The translations under genes were made by a program, and so were the position numbers. A model generated the notes under the pieces. The model ran no database searches, was not told the origin of the DNA, and saw only the letters and a program-made list of their open reading frames with translations. Shown here one piece after another: positions 40,901-50,703 of a stretch of DNA of 64,000 nt; position 1 is the stretch's first letter; each line of letters opens with the position of its first letter. This DNA is from Ciona savignyi. Lineage: Eukaryota > Chordata > Ascidiacea > Phlebobranchia > Cionidae. The stretch is taken from contig CH003028.1 in NCBI GenBank assembly GCA_000149265.1, positions 498,696 through 562,695 of the forward strand. The letters run 5' to 3'.

Positions 40901-43900
40901 GAGTTTAGCGAGATCGGCGTGTAAATCGGTGATGTCATCTTCATGGTCATGTTTTGCCTGTTTGATGGTGAGGTTTACTAAAGTGTGGCCACTATTTTCA
41001 TAGCCATTTTCTGCATCTTTTATGTTCCCATTTGGTTTATGAGAAATGCTGGTTTATAATTGACAGGTAAACTATTCATCAAAGCATTGCATGTGGAAAT
41101 TCAACATAAAAGGAAACGACTTCGTTGACCTTCCCTCTGATCATCTATATAGTATTGAGTCACGTCTATTTCCACTGAAGTTACCAGTTTGGCTTCTTTG
41201 ATAACGTATTTAGATAGTGATCTCTTACTTGTTGCTAACAACAAGGAATGTGAATAGTTAGTATGGTGTGTACTGTTAATAACTTGTATTCACTGACATT
41301 TTAAACTACTGTAGCTTTAATATTTTTCCCCTTTTTACTTTGTCTAACTGCATAAGTATGTCAATCTTCCTTAATGTAAAAAAAGGAGCAAATAATAAAA
41401 AAAACTACTAAACAATGTTCTACGAACTTGTAAATGGCATTACTAGTGCGACTTAGTTTATCATTAAGGTGCAATAGCAATAAGATCAGTAAGTTAGGGG
41501 TCTAAGTGTAGAATATAGACCAGCTCACTAGTGACATACACTTTTGATAACATTTGCACAATGCTAAAATGTACCAAGTATCCTTGTATCAAGTCAATTT
41601 AAATTCAGTAAAACAGTCAAGAGAGACACAAAATGTTGAAAAATCAAGTAAATCATCAACCTTTTTTAAGTCCTGGTTAATCTCCTTGATCGAACGAACG
41701 GTTTTCTCGAGTTCAATGTTGTAAGTCTCGGTGCGATGTTTGTCTTGTTGCATCTCTTTGTAGATTTGTCGCAGTTCTGTTAAATCCTTTGTCTGCTTCT
41801 TAAGTTTGCTTCGACTAATCTCCAATTCCTGGAGGTGGGAGGTTAGTTTGAACAGCGACCTTCCCAAACAACTAGCCTCAGTAGATTACCAACCTAACTT
41901 GGTGAATAACCGCCAATTAACCTCTATTGGTATAAGACTTTCAAATAACCCACCTTAGTATATGACCCTTCAAAGAACCCGCTTTGGTATATGACCCCTA
42001 AATAACCCCTCTTGGTATTATGCCACCTCGACATATGACCCCTAATTAACCTACTTCGGTATATTGTCCCTAACAGTATAGGACCTCCTAAATAACCCCA
42101 CAATGATATAAGAACCCCCAAATTAGTCACATTGATGTAGGACCCCCCCCCCCCTCGGGCCCCCACCTTTACTACCCACCTCAGTATAAGACCCCAACTC
42201 ATGTTTCATCTTCCCGAGACGATCGGTCAGCTGCTCGAGGTCGAGTTGTTGGCGAGAGTTCCGCTGTCCGAGCTCCGTGTTTCGGTTGATTAAGGCCTGG
42301 AGGGGAAAAACAAGGTTACAACTAAAAAAATAGACAATAACAATATCTTCACAACTGATAAATACATTGTTAATCCAAGTGTTTTATACTTCTATTATTG
42401 GGGCAAAAGCATTTATAATCTAAATTTGTGGGTTTTTTTATAGAAGTTGCAACCTATAACCTATGTACTTTCAATATTTCAGTGACTTAAATAAAATATC
42501 TGGAATCCGTTTGCTTTTTCCCTTGTAGCGACACCGAGTGATGACTCAGTGTGCTATAGTGACACCCGATGGACATAACTACCTGCTGAGTTTTCTGATT
42601 TTTCTCGACCTCTGCAAACGCATGGTTCTTTTCCTTCTCCAATAACTCGCACCGCTGTCTCGCCACCTCGAGGCGCTCTTGAGTCACGTTTAAATCTTCG
42701 CTGCACGATTTTTGGAGCTAGAATATTCAGGTTAAACTGGAAGCTGAATAATTAGATACTGGAGTTCTTTATTAATTAGGAGCTACTATTTATTTTTTTA
42801 GGTGGCATTCGTTTGACCAACAATTTTTTCATCAGTTTATATTTTGTTTTACACAAGCGTTTCGATTGTGGTTCTATCATCATCAGTTTAGAATTCCATG
42901 ACATCAGGGGTGTAGTTGTTCTTTAAATCTTGAATTTTCCATTGATAAGTGTTTCTTTTACTTATGTGTGCATCATTCTTGTCATGGTAGGTTAATCATA
43001 TAGCTGTTTGTGTGTTAACGCCCCTTGCGTGTTACCACCCACGGAAATAAACGTGAATGTCCCATCCAATCTTATGTCAAGCTGAGAAGCAAACCTACAG
43101 ACTTATGTTTCTAAACAACTTTTAGGTCATCTTACCTCAACATTGTTCTTGTTCTCTCCCTGCAGATCAGAGATAGTTTTATGAAGATGTTCCAATGTGA
43201 CGTGGTGTTGCTGCTTGTCGGCGAGCATGAGGTCTAGTTGGCATCGAAGCCGGTTGCTTTCCCGACTTACATCCGCAACCCTGGGGACAAGGTAATTATA
43301 TAGTGGCGGAAGAGGGGTTAATTTGCTTGGGACATTAATCATTTATCCTTATAAGTATTTAACCGCAAGGTTATAATATGTACAATTGTCAAATTACCTC
43401 ACGGCTCACGCCCACCGTTATTTTGGTGGCCCGTTGGTCTAGCGGTTAAGTGCGTCGCCTTTCAATCGAAAGGTTGCAGATGTGAAACTGGTCGCTAGCT
43501 AGTCGGCTGTGTCCTTGGGCAAGGCACTTTAAAGACATTGCCTGAACCCAGCGGATTAATGGGTTCCACCAAATTGAAGGAACGTCTCTATCGTATACAA
43601 CACACTGCAATAGCTTCGGTAAATCGACGGTGGGCGCAAGGTGATCTGACGATTGCCCGTGTGATAACCCCCTTGGTTTTCCCATTCACGGGGATAAACA
43701 TGAATATCCTATCCTATCCTATGTTACCAGAGATATTCCTGTATGTTAATTTCCTTTTAAACATCAACTATTCTTTTAATTGCACTAGATTGAACACAGT
43801 TGGTAAGCACAGGTTCTATGAACACAGTCATCTAGTTTCGTTAATACAAACCTGTTTACACTCCTTATATTGTGGCAAAAGGACTTTTTTTAAGAAGTTG

Positions 43901-46900
43901 TAACCAATAGTTTGTGTAATTTCAATATTTCAGGCATTCAGGGTTAAATGACAATTGTTTTCAGGGTTTAATGACAATTGTTTTCAGGATTTAATGACAA
44001 TTTCACCTAGTTAATTTAATGACAATTTTTACCTAGTTCATTTAATGACAATTTTCACCTAGTTAATTTAATGACAATATTTCAGGGTTTAATGACAATT
44101 TCACCTAGTTTAATGACAATTGTTGGACAAAATCAGAAACACATTTGGTTTAACAACGGCGTGCTTAACCACCCCACACTCCCTGGAATCACAACAAACC
44201 CCACCAGATCCTCACTTTCTCCTTAATATTTCCTTCTCCTCTGCATCTTGACGGGATTTGGTCATCGACTTGTTCCGTTCCTTCTCCAGGAACTGGGTTT
44301 TGGTCTCAAGTTCAAGTTGAACTTGCTGCAGTAACCTGATGGTGGCCTTGCTCTCTCCGATGTCAGCTTCCCCCATTCGTAACCTCTCATTTTGCATCTG
44401 AGGAATGGATGTCGGGTCATTGGTGAAAAGATATTATAAATGGGACTGTTTTTTTTATCTGGGAATGAAAGCCAGTCGGCGAACATATATCTATTGGTAT
44501 AGCAAGACACACATAAACTCAAACTGACTGGGGCTTTAGCACTGGGTTAAAATTGAAACATGAGCGTAATAGGGCACAGTACGATATCTCATGCACAGTT
44601 AAACTCCTCATGCTGACAGTCAAGTGTAATTATACACCTTATGCCCATAGCCACAAGTAGTAAGACACCTTCATGCACGCAGCTGGGTGTAGTAACACAC
44701 CTCATGCAGACAGTCGAATGTAGTAATACACCTCATACTGACAGTCAAGTATAGTAATACTCCTCATGACCAGAGCCGAACACAATATTAAACCTTATGC
44801 TCACAATACAAACCTCCATGGTCTGTTGAGCACCAGCCAACCTATTGAGCAGTATTTCCCTCCTCGACTCGCTGTCTCCCAATGCATCCTGGTAGTTGTC
44901 CCTCTCTATCTCCACCAGGTGGGGGAGTACTGGACTCCTGTTCGATCTGGGGACAGAAGGTCAGAAATATTAAGAAACTGAGATAATATTTAAATACATT
45001 AAAATACAAAATATTCACTTCATTGGCGTTTCTGGTGTTGTACAGGAACACCATTGATCTACGCTTGAAGATTTGCATGTAAATGTGGCGCAAAGTGTTA
45101 TTTGGATAGACATACCTTCTCAACGGTGATTGTGACCTCACAGGGGAAGGCGATCGATGGCTTCGGATTGGTGGAGAGTAAACACTTCCTTGATCAACGG
45201 ACCGTGACCATCTCTCAGACTAGCAAAATGTTTGACAAAATAACAGATTGAAAGAAATTTATATTATGTTTGAAATTTGGTAAAGAGATGAAACGTGACT
45301 GAATATAAATGGTTATATATGAGACCCAAGTACGATAGAATACCTTAAGATACGATTGTTGTTTGTAGGTTTCATCCAAAACTTGCATAGCCCGCCTGAC
45401 AGCTGCTGATGGGGTAGAAGCTCTACCACGTGATGGAGCAAAAGATTCCCTGGATTGAATTGCAGCAAATTGTGAAATGAGTGTTTCAGAATACATAGAG
45501 AATAGGATTGGATACCGGTATTCATGTTTATCCCCGTGAATCGGAAAACCAGAGGGGTCAACACACATGCAATTGTCAGATCACCTCGCTCCCAACGTTG
45601 GGTTACCGTTGTAAATGATTCACATGTTCCTTCTATTTAGTAGAACCCATTAATCCTCTGGGTCCAGGCAATGTTAGTTAAGTGCCTTGCCCAGGGACAC
45701 AACCGTAAGCTAGTGACCAGTTTCGAACCTGCAACCTTTCGGTTGAAAGGGGACACTCTAAACCACTAGACTAATCTGTCAGATTGATATGATAAATATG
45801 AGAAACCTACTTTATAAGTATAATACATGGGAACTAAGAGCTGGTCTTCAAAATAGAAACAATATAATAGAAATACGATAATAGACTAAACCGAAGTTTA
45901 ACAAGGAGACACTGAGAAATCACGCGGTTGCTAAAAACAATCGTCAAATTACCATTGGCCACTGTCAAGATACCGTAAGCGCTATTATTGCAATTTATTG
46001 TATGATTGAGACATTCATTCAGGCAATGTAAGCGATGTGGCTTGCCCAATCACACATTCTACCAAGCAGCAAGTTTCCATCCATCAGATGTTTTAACCGG
46101 CCGGTTAGTCTGGTGGTTAAATGCGACACCTTTCAATCGAAAGGTTGCAGGTGCGGAACTGGTCGCTAGCTAGTCGGTTGTGTCCTTGGGCAAGGCACTT
46201 TACGGACATTGCCTGAACCCAGAGAATTAATGGGTTCTACCAAATTTAAGGAACGTTTTTATCCTATACAACATACTGAAATATCTCCGGTAACCCGACG
46301 ATGGGCGCGAGGTGATCTGACGATTGCCCGTGTGTTAACCCCCCTTGGTTTTCCCATTCACGGGGAGTAAACATGAATATACTTACCTATATCATAACCA
46401 ACATAAATAAAACTAATCGCGAAGGGATGGAGTTACGTTATTGTTACCTACACTTTTAGTCATCATATCGTAATATTGCAATAACAATGTCACCTCGTAT
46501 CATTTAGATCTGCCGCATCCAGATAATCGAACTGATCACGTGACAATGGACGAATAGGCCTGTGGTATTCTTGAAGGGGACTTCCCATTTCTGAAACAAA
46601 CATGTTTAGGGGAGTTATGTAAATGCAAATTTTGTTTAGATAACAATGGAAATTATCTGACGATGACAATAATAAATCTTTAACACTTAGATTTCGCTTA
46701 TGAGTTATCAGATAAAACCCATGTAATCCACATACAACTTTATTAATATGGATTTATCGCTTTGCCACGACAAAAATGACGTCATCGATCCATGCACCTC
46801 AATAACATGACGTACAAAACAATTGTTTTGCCGATTAGCTCCTTGGTAGTGCATCGTAAGCCGCAGGGAGGTAGAATTGAACCCAGGCAGAACTAGTTGG

Positions 46901-47092
46901 TTGGAGCGGACGTTGACCAGAGTCGCTTATATTCAATAAGTTGAAAAAATAAAATATACTAATGCCTCCATTTTTTGTAACAATGACCAGAGATCTATTC
47001 TTCATATTTGCAACACACAAACGTTTAAACCTACCATATTTTCGGTTCTTTAATATTAATTGAGAATCGTTCATTCGTAACTGAAACTCCAT
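22973..47092 (-). CDS. Large coiled-coil protein, about 1420 aa, centrosome/rootlet-like, family not resolved
   Basis: Thirty-one exons with GT-AG borders join in frame: 47035-47092, 46494-46590, 45344-45449, 45116-45219, 44814-44946, 44216-44397, 43136-43280, 42583-42717, 42180-42296, 41661-41828, 40832-40957, 40197-40364, 39473-39610, 39374-39406, 38879-39082, 35524-35658, 34858-34977, 34274-34348, 33779-33968, 33478-33610, 31909-32065, 30664-30754, 30331-30457, 27975-28121, 25968-26136, 25499-25588, 25065-25210, 24573-24674, 24240-24515, 23711-23815, 22973-23258. The start MEFQLRMNDSQ has an in-frame stop 12 codons upstream. A head rich in S, R and SP (SPSPVRSQSPLRRSNRSP) is followed by about 900 residues of E/K/L/Q heptads, then a Ser/Pro-rich tail (SLSPKSR, KTPSPVKK). 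The SP-rich start of the coil is faintly like rootletin (CROCC), but coiled coils align by chance. The 33-base exon 14 and exons 30-31 are least certain. Role unknown. Confidence 0.8.
23970..24215 (-). mobile_element. Degraded tRNA-derived SINE
   Basis: Plus strand reads GGTATTCATGTTTATCC, then CAGGCAATCATAAGATACCC, then TTGATCCACTGGGTT, in the order of a minus-strand copy. It lies between exons 29 and 30 of the coiled-coil gene. Confidence 0.6.
25795..25968 (-). repeat. Donor-anchored tandem array, about 35-bp unit
   Basis: Roughly five diverged units follow ACAGTTATGCTATCAAACCA then AAATTAGTCATGTTGC on the plus strand. The last partial unit (ACAGTTTGCCACCAACC) runs directly into exon 25, so the donor GTTGGTGGC is itself the start of a unit. 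Confidence 0.7.
26146..27078 (+). repeat. AT-rich minisatellite, about 28-29-bp unit, about 33 copies
   Basis: Unit is ATGGTGAATACTCATGTATA plus TCTTTTTT, with T-run length changes and C/G or G/T variants. It starts within about 10 bp of the acceptor of exon 25, so its last unit forms much of the tract before that splice site. Open frames reading MVNTHVYLF repeatedly are a by-product of the unit. Confidence 0.95.
27247..27543 (-). mobile_element. tRNA-derived SINE copy (near complete)
   Basis: It opens on plus with (AGGAT)n AGGATATTCAT, then CGGGCAATCGTCAGATCACC, and closes with CCGTTAGACCAACGGGCCGG (complement of the A-box head). It sits in the intron between exons 24 and 25, just past the minisatellite. 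Confidence 0.92.
28185..28245 (+). repeat. Outlying copy of the ACCATCCACA tandem unit
   Basis: AACCAACCATCCACAATGGT, followed by AAGGCTCTAATAACTAGACTGTATG, matches the units at 30.0-30.25 kb. It suggests the 335-bp repeat block now between them was inserted or expanded inside an older tandem array. Confidence 0.55.
28805..29960 (+). repeat. Tandem repeat with about 335-bp period, 3.5 copies
   Basis: Each unit opens with a palindromic GGGGAATTCCCCTG or variant (near 28809, 29139, 29473, 29811). It continues with TGGTTTCTGCATAT..AGACCATGT, TTTCATTGCGATT, and GTAGATGTCGG..GGCATGCCTGTCA. Copies are clearly diverged. It lies in the intron between exons 23 and 24 of the coiled-coil gene. No coding potential seen. 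Confidence 0.85.
30010..30247 (+). repeat. Three-copy tandem repeat, about 90 bp
   Basis: Copies share ACCATCCACACTGTGTAAGG and GCTATAGCAACTTGACTGTATG, with increasing divergence toward the 335-bp block on the left. Confidence 0.7.
31600..31880 (-). mobile_element. Degraded tRNA-derived SINE
   Basis: Contains CATAAATGGGAATATGCAAG, ACACAGGCAATCATTAGATT, AATGTTCGTTAAATGCCTTG and GACACATGTGACTAGC, in the order of a minus-strand copy. It directly precedes exon 21 of the coiled-coil gene. Confidence 0.7.
36189..38203 (+). CDS. P-loop NTPase/kinase, AAA_28 (NadR/Ttd14-like) type, nested antisense gene
   Basis: Four exons, 36189-36371, 36728-36809, 37491-37626 and 37966-38203, join in phase to 212 aa. 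The Walker A motif GVHSAGKTT is at residues 19-27, followed by NVIGEVARTIM, a DRG motif (WDRG, residues 99-102), and the C-terminal pattern VIPPNRKFLKDDGVR...ISYVTIEAEDLDERVKFVI. This order matches the AAA_28 domain group, which includes NadR-type kinases and Drosophila Ttd14. The substrate cannot be read from sequence; a nucleotide- or nucleoside-phosphate role is a guess. Exon 3 uses the TTTTACAG acceptor at 37490; the nearer TTTCAG at 37456 breaks the frame. The whole gene lies inside intron 15 of the minus-strand coiled-coil gene. The 5' leader has a TTTACTTAG acceptor-like site at 36170. Confidence 0.85.
38505..38680 (+). repeat. Degenerate tandem repeat, about 35-bp unit
   Basis: Diverged units contain TGTAATCCTGTAGTAAAT and CACTCCTAC variants. 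It lies between the nested NTPase gene and exon 15 of the host gene. Confidence 0.55.
40485..40690 (+). mobile_element. Degraded tRNA-derived SINE
   Basis: Shows GTTGTCTCCTTGGGCAAAGC, ACTTAACGAACATCGCCTGA and CATCGGGATCATATAACATCC in plus order. The B-box is damaged. Confidence 0.6.
41925..42196 (-). repeat. Donor-anchored tandem array overlapping exon 9
   Basis: About eight diverged units of about 30 bp fit GGGTCATATACTGAGGTGGG followed by TTATTTAG on the minus strand. The first unit is partly coding: the last codons of exon 9 (GSYTE, ending ACTGAG|GTGGGT at 42180) are that unit, so the array begins across an exon-intron border. Confidence 0.75.
43424..43722 (+). mobile_element. tRNA-derived SINE copy (intact reference copy)
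   Basis: Best-preserved copy. Order: A-box head CCCGTTGGTCTAGCGGTTAA, B-box GGTTGCAGATGTGAAAC, CGCTAGCTAGTCGGCTGTGT, CCTTGGGCAAGGCACTTTAA, ATTAATGGGTTCCACCAAAT, GGTGATCTGACGATTGCCCG, CACGGGGATAAACATGAATA, then an (ATCCT)n tail. It looks like the known Ciona tRNA-derived SINE family (Cics-1 type, from memory). It lies between exons 6 and 7 of the coiled-coil gene. Confidence 0.95.
43936..44125 (+). repeat. Tandem repeat of TTTAATGACAATT units
   Basis: At least eight copies of TTTAATGACAATT, spaced by TTTTCAGGG or TCACCTAGTTAA. It is about 90 bp from the donor of exon 6, so it is not directly donor-anchored. Confidence 0.8.
44560..44822 (-). repeat. Donor-anchored tandem array, about 31-bp unit
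   Basis: Seven or eight diverged units follow GTGTATTACTACACTTGACT then GTCAGCATGAG on the minus strand. The first starts at the donor of exon 5 (ATGGAG|GTTTGT, exon end 44814). Most later unit borders read ATGAG|GTGT or similar, so each re-creates an AG|GT junction. Confidence 0.75.
45501..45780 (-). mobile_element. tRNA-derived SINE copy
   Basis: Minus-strand copy: GGTATTCATGTTTATCCCCG, GCCCAGGGACACAACCGTAA, CTGCAACCTTTCGGTTGAAA, head complement CTAGACTAATCTGTC. It starts about 50 bp upstream of exon 3 of the coiled-coil gene. Confidence 0.9.
46096..46391 (+). mobile_element. tRNA-derived SINE copy
   Basis: Plus-strand copy: CCGGCCGGTTAGTCTGGTGG, TTGCAGGTGCGGAACTGG, GATGGGCGCGAGGTGATCTG, and end GTAAACATGAATATACTTAC. 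It sits in intron 2 of the coiled-coil gene. Confidence 0.92.
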
Positions 47093-48110
47093 GCCGTAGT
47101 CCCAAGTAGTCGCTGACTTATTGCAAACAAATTATACCTTCCACTTTAATTCATTTACCAAATTTTAAACTGAAAATTCACAAAGATCTAAATCAAGTCA
47201 TTTCGCAAAAAGCTCTAAATATTTCAATAACCATTAACCGTAGTATTACCACATTAACTACATAAACACTATGCTTTAGTATCATGTTCTATATACGACC
47301 GCGCAGGACTACCAGAATTAAATAGTGTGCATTGCCACATTGCACTACTGCACGCGTGCGCATTCTCCTGCTTACTTCAATGGCGAGTTACTACAATTAG
47401 TTAAAGACGCATATTGTTTTAAAATTGAGGCAAAGGCGCCAATTTGTAACCGCTTGTTTTCTTATTGTGACGTCATAGTAAAAATTATCGCGAAAGTTCA
47501 CTTGAAACAATAAGTGTTTATGACGCAACAATGACACTTCGAACCTCGTTGTTTAGGTTGAAATAAAATTGTTGTTGCATTGTGACGAAATAAAACAGCT
47601 CAACGTTTGAAATGTCTTTTCAATATTACCAAATCACTTGGTAATGACGCAACCGATCAATGGTATGACGTCAAGTGGTTAATACGATATGATACAAGGA
47701 TAAGTAAATATTCCTAGATATTTCGTTTTATGTTGACTTGCGGTATAATCAAACACCCAAATAACCTACATACGCAAAATTTTCAAATTTGTTTTAAACA
47801 ATTTCTAAAGTTATTTTTCAACACCGCAAAAATGTAGTGTAGAAAATGTATCGAAATACCACCCACACATTAATAAAATCGCAGAATAGAGCACACGCAG
47901 ACTTACCGTAAACAAGTTGTCTTCAATCTTTGAACATATTAACTTCGCAGAAGACGGCAGCCTATACCACTAAATTTGAACACAACTGTCGGGTGTAACC
48001 ATACCCACTGGTTACTATAGTTTGGTAAATAATTACGGATCAAGTTACCAGCCGGTTAACATAGCTTTCGGGCCTCATGGGTAATCCCCATGGATAGGAA
48101 ACAAAGCTTA

Positions 48111-48283
48111 ATCTACGACATCGCAATATATTTCATGGCCGCAACACAGCTCCTATGGGGACATTAGGAGGTGGATTTTTTATACAATAAAAATATAAGT
48201 AAAAATTATATATATAGATCCACCCTGTAATAACCCCAGGAGCTTTATTGCTGCCATGAAATGTATATTGCGATGTCGTAGAT
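48111..48283. mobile_element. Fold-back MITE, about 173 bp
   Basis: The left arm ATCTACGACATCGCAATATA is repeated inverted at the right end. Pairing continues through TTTCATGGC.GCAA.A.AGCTCCT for about 60 bp around an AT-rich centre. The target duplication is not clear (TTA/TTAA context). Confidence 0.8.
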
Positions 48284-48449
48284 ATATTAATATATATACT
48301 CTATTGTATGTGAGTTTCACAAACATTATAGGCTATATGGATACAGCAGAACGGTTTATGTATATAATCAAGTTGTATTAGATGTTACAGGGGTTGTTTT
48401 TATTGAACTTCTCGTAGGTAATGGATCAAGATTTATAGCCTATATACCT

Positions 48450-48750
48450 ATAGGATATAGGATAGGATATTCATGTTTATCCCCGTGAATGGGAAAACCT
48501 AGGGGGTTATCACACGGGCAATCGTCAGATCACCTCGCGCCCATCGTCGGGTTACCGGAGCTATTGCAGTGTGTTGTATATGATAGACACGTTCCTTCAA
48601 TTTTGTAGAACCCATTAATCCGCTGGGTTCAGGCAATGTCCGTAAAGTGCCTTGCCCAAGGACACAACCGACTAGCTAGCGACCAGTTTCGCACCTGCAA
48701 CCTTTGGATTGAAAGGCGACGCACTTAACCGCTAGACCACCGGGCCGGAC
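48450..48750 (-). mobile_element. tRNA-derived SINE copy (near complete)
   Basis: Minus-strand copy, nearly identical to those at 27.2 and 43.4 kb: tail GGATAGGATATTCATGTTTA, GGGCAATCGTCAGATCACCT, B-box complement GTTTCGCACCTGCAACC, head complement CCGCTAGACCACCGGGCCGG. The low divergence suggests recent insertion. Confidence 0.95.
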
Positions 48751-49913
48751 GACCTCGTGTCTCTAGACGAGTTGCCGAAAATATTATAGTACCCGTTGGG
48801 TTGTCTGATGAAACGTCATTTGCGGCTATTTACCCAGTCGGATAAAGTGAAGTTACTGTACGGCATCCATATCAAATATTCCAGATTCTAGTTTTCACCA
48901 TTCAAGGCAGCTCCAACGTTGATTCGATCCAGTGGAATCCATTAGGACTAGGTCGTTTCATATGTTAGTGATGTTAAAATATATTTAAAAAAGCACTGAA
49001 TAGCTCTTAAAACCAAATAAGACAGGCGACATTTTAAAGATTGGTCATTTTATAATACTAGAGAATTAAACAAGTCGGTTCTAAACTGCTCAATCTTATT
49101 TGTTTTGGGTGTAGGTATCTTGCGCGTTGTATTTGCTAGAAAATGAGTACACAACCAACTTTTGTTTTTACACTCCAGGCCACCCCTCCTCGAAAGACGA
49201 CCAATGCCAAAGCCACTGGTAATCTTTACAGCACGCTCTTCTTCGCGGCTATACTTGTCCTTAATGTGGCAATAACTAATTCCCCAATATGATTATATTG
49301 TTTAGAATCTACGCGTCCGAACTTTATTTTTTCTTAAAATGTGGTAACAATCGAAGTTTCCCGTTTTTCTCCCATTTGCTATATTTTAAGTGTGTGTGGT
49401 ACTTTAATTAGTATTTTTAGGAAGCAAAATTAGTAAACTAACCCCTAAAAAATATTAAAAGTCGGTGATATTCAACCGTCGAATCTTAGGTTAAAGTGTT
49501 TCTCTAAACTTAGTGTAAAAACTTATTAGAGGATTAAAATTTGGTGAACCCAAGAAAAATTGAAACAGTTTTCTACCTTTGTCTAAACAGCAAGTTGGCT
49601 GGTTGTGGGAACATTAAACTATTCAACAATAGAACAATAAGCGTCACATTGCAAGTAAATGTTTGAAAATCAGTTTGTTTTGCAAAGGGTGTAGAGAAGA
49701 GCAAATGCTTTCCTTGTAAGTTAAGTTTTGGGCTAACACAGCTCTTAAGAAACGTTTTCTATTCCTCAAACAGCATTCAGGTTATTGACAAGCTCTCAGC
49801 TCTAAACAAATAAAGCCCTTTCTATATTCCAATAGGCAATATGCACCTATACAATAGCCTCTGGTAATATTTGTTTGTAATCTATAGAATTTAGGTAGAT
49901 ATTAAAAACAAAC

Positions 49914-50240
49914 ATGAGTTACCAGCTGTATAGGAATACCTCGCTTGGCAACAGCTTGCAGGAGTCGTTGGACGAGTTGATCCAGAGTCAGCAAATAACC
50001 CCCCAGTTGGCGCTGCGGGTTCTCCTTGAGTTTGACAAAGCGATCAACCATGGACTGTCATCGCGCGTCCGGAACCGTGTCACCTTCCGGGGCGACCTTA
50101 ACACCTACAGGTTCTGCGACAACGTCTGGACGTTCGTGCTGAAGAACACAGAGTTCACCGACTGCTTGATGAAGGTCAAGGTGGAAAAAGTGAAGATTGT
50201 GGCTTGCGACGGAAGGAACGCAGCTACAAAGGATGACTGA
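49914..50240 (+). CDS. GTF2A2: Transcription initiation factor IIA gamma subunit
   Basis: Small subunit of TFIIA, which stabilises TBP on the TATA box at RNA polymerase II promoters in the nucleus. The single frame of 108 aa (human 109) matches the family end to end: [76 protein letters not shown]. It ends in a short variable tail, NAATKDD. There is no intron. The start codon context (AAACATGAG) is good, and an acceptor-like CTATAG lies about 26 bases upstream, consistent with SL trans-splicing or a leader intron. The next gene on this strand starts about 460 bp downstream. Confidence 0.98.
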   Translation: MSYQLYRNTSLGNSLQESLDELIQSQQITPQLALRVLLEFDKAINHGLSSRVRNRVTFRGDLNTYRFCDNVWTFVLKNTEFTDCLMKVKVEKVKIVACDGRNAATKDD

Positions 50241-50636
50241 TGTTCGACAACTTTTATTTCATTTTGTTCAAAATCGTGAAAATTTGAACTTCACCATTTG
50301 TTATGAAAGTTCATTTCACAATTAATGTTTTATGCTCACACTTTTGTGTTCTCCAAATCTTGCATCTAAGTTTCAATTAAAATTGTGAAGTGGTTTTAAA
50401 TTGAGACTGAGATTACCGTGGACCACAAGATGTGCCATGCTTTGTGTATTTCGTTCCTTTGACATTCGTTTTGAAAGTAGACTGCAGATAACTGTTGTCT
50501 TGTTGCTAGTACAATCTTCGAGCTACAATCGAATTGTTAAATAGTTTTGTAACATCTTTAAAACTGCCGAAATATGTTATAGTTTTTTCTATCAATATTT
50601 TTTCACTTCATATTAAATATCGCCTTGTTTTTCCAG

Positions 50637-50703
50637 GCAGCTAAGAATGAGGTGATAAAAAGATTTATATGTTAAGTTGCAGCACAAAAAAGGTTTAACA
50701 AAA
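50637..50703 (+). promoter_or_regulatory. 3' splice acceptor and leader before the phosphatase gene
   Basis: A strong acceptor CCTTGTTTTTCCAG ends at 50636, 67 bases before the ATG. No coding exon precedes it. In Ciona this arrangement fits a spliced-leader addition site or the end of a leader intron. The leader holds a two-codon upstream ATG. Confidence 0.5.

Larger units (their letters stand above)
47093..49913. other. Divergent intergenic region between the coiled-coil gene and TFIIA gamma
   Basis: The left part (46.8-48 kb) has raised CpG, and TGACGTCA occurs at 46778 and, as a variant, 47468. This suggests promoter sequence. A fold-back MITE (48111-48283) and a SINE (48450-48750) follow, then AT-rich DNA up to the TFIIA gamma start. 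No coding frame is supported. Confidence 0.6.

Noticed and set aside
43424..43500. True tRNA gene suggested by A- and B-box sequences
   Set aside because: The boxes continue into a 300-bp unit repeated more than ten times with an (ATCCT)n tail, so this is a SINE head.
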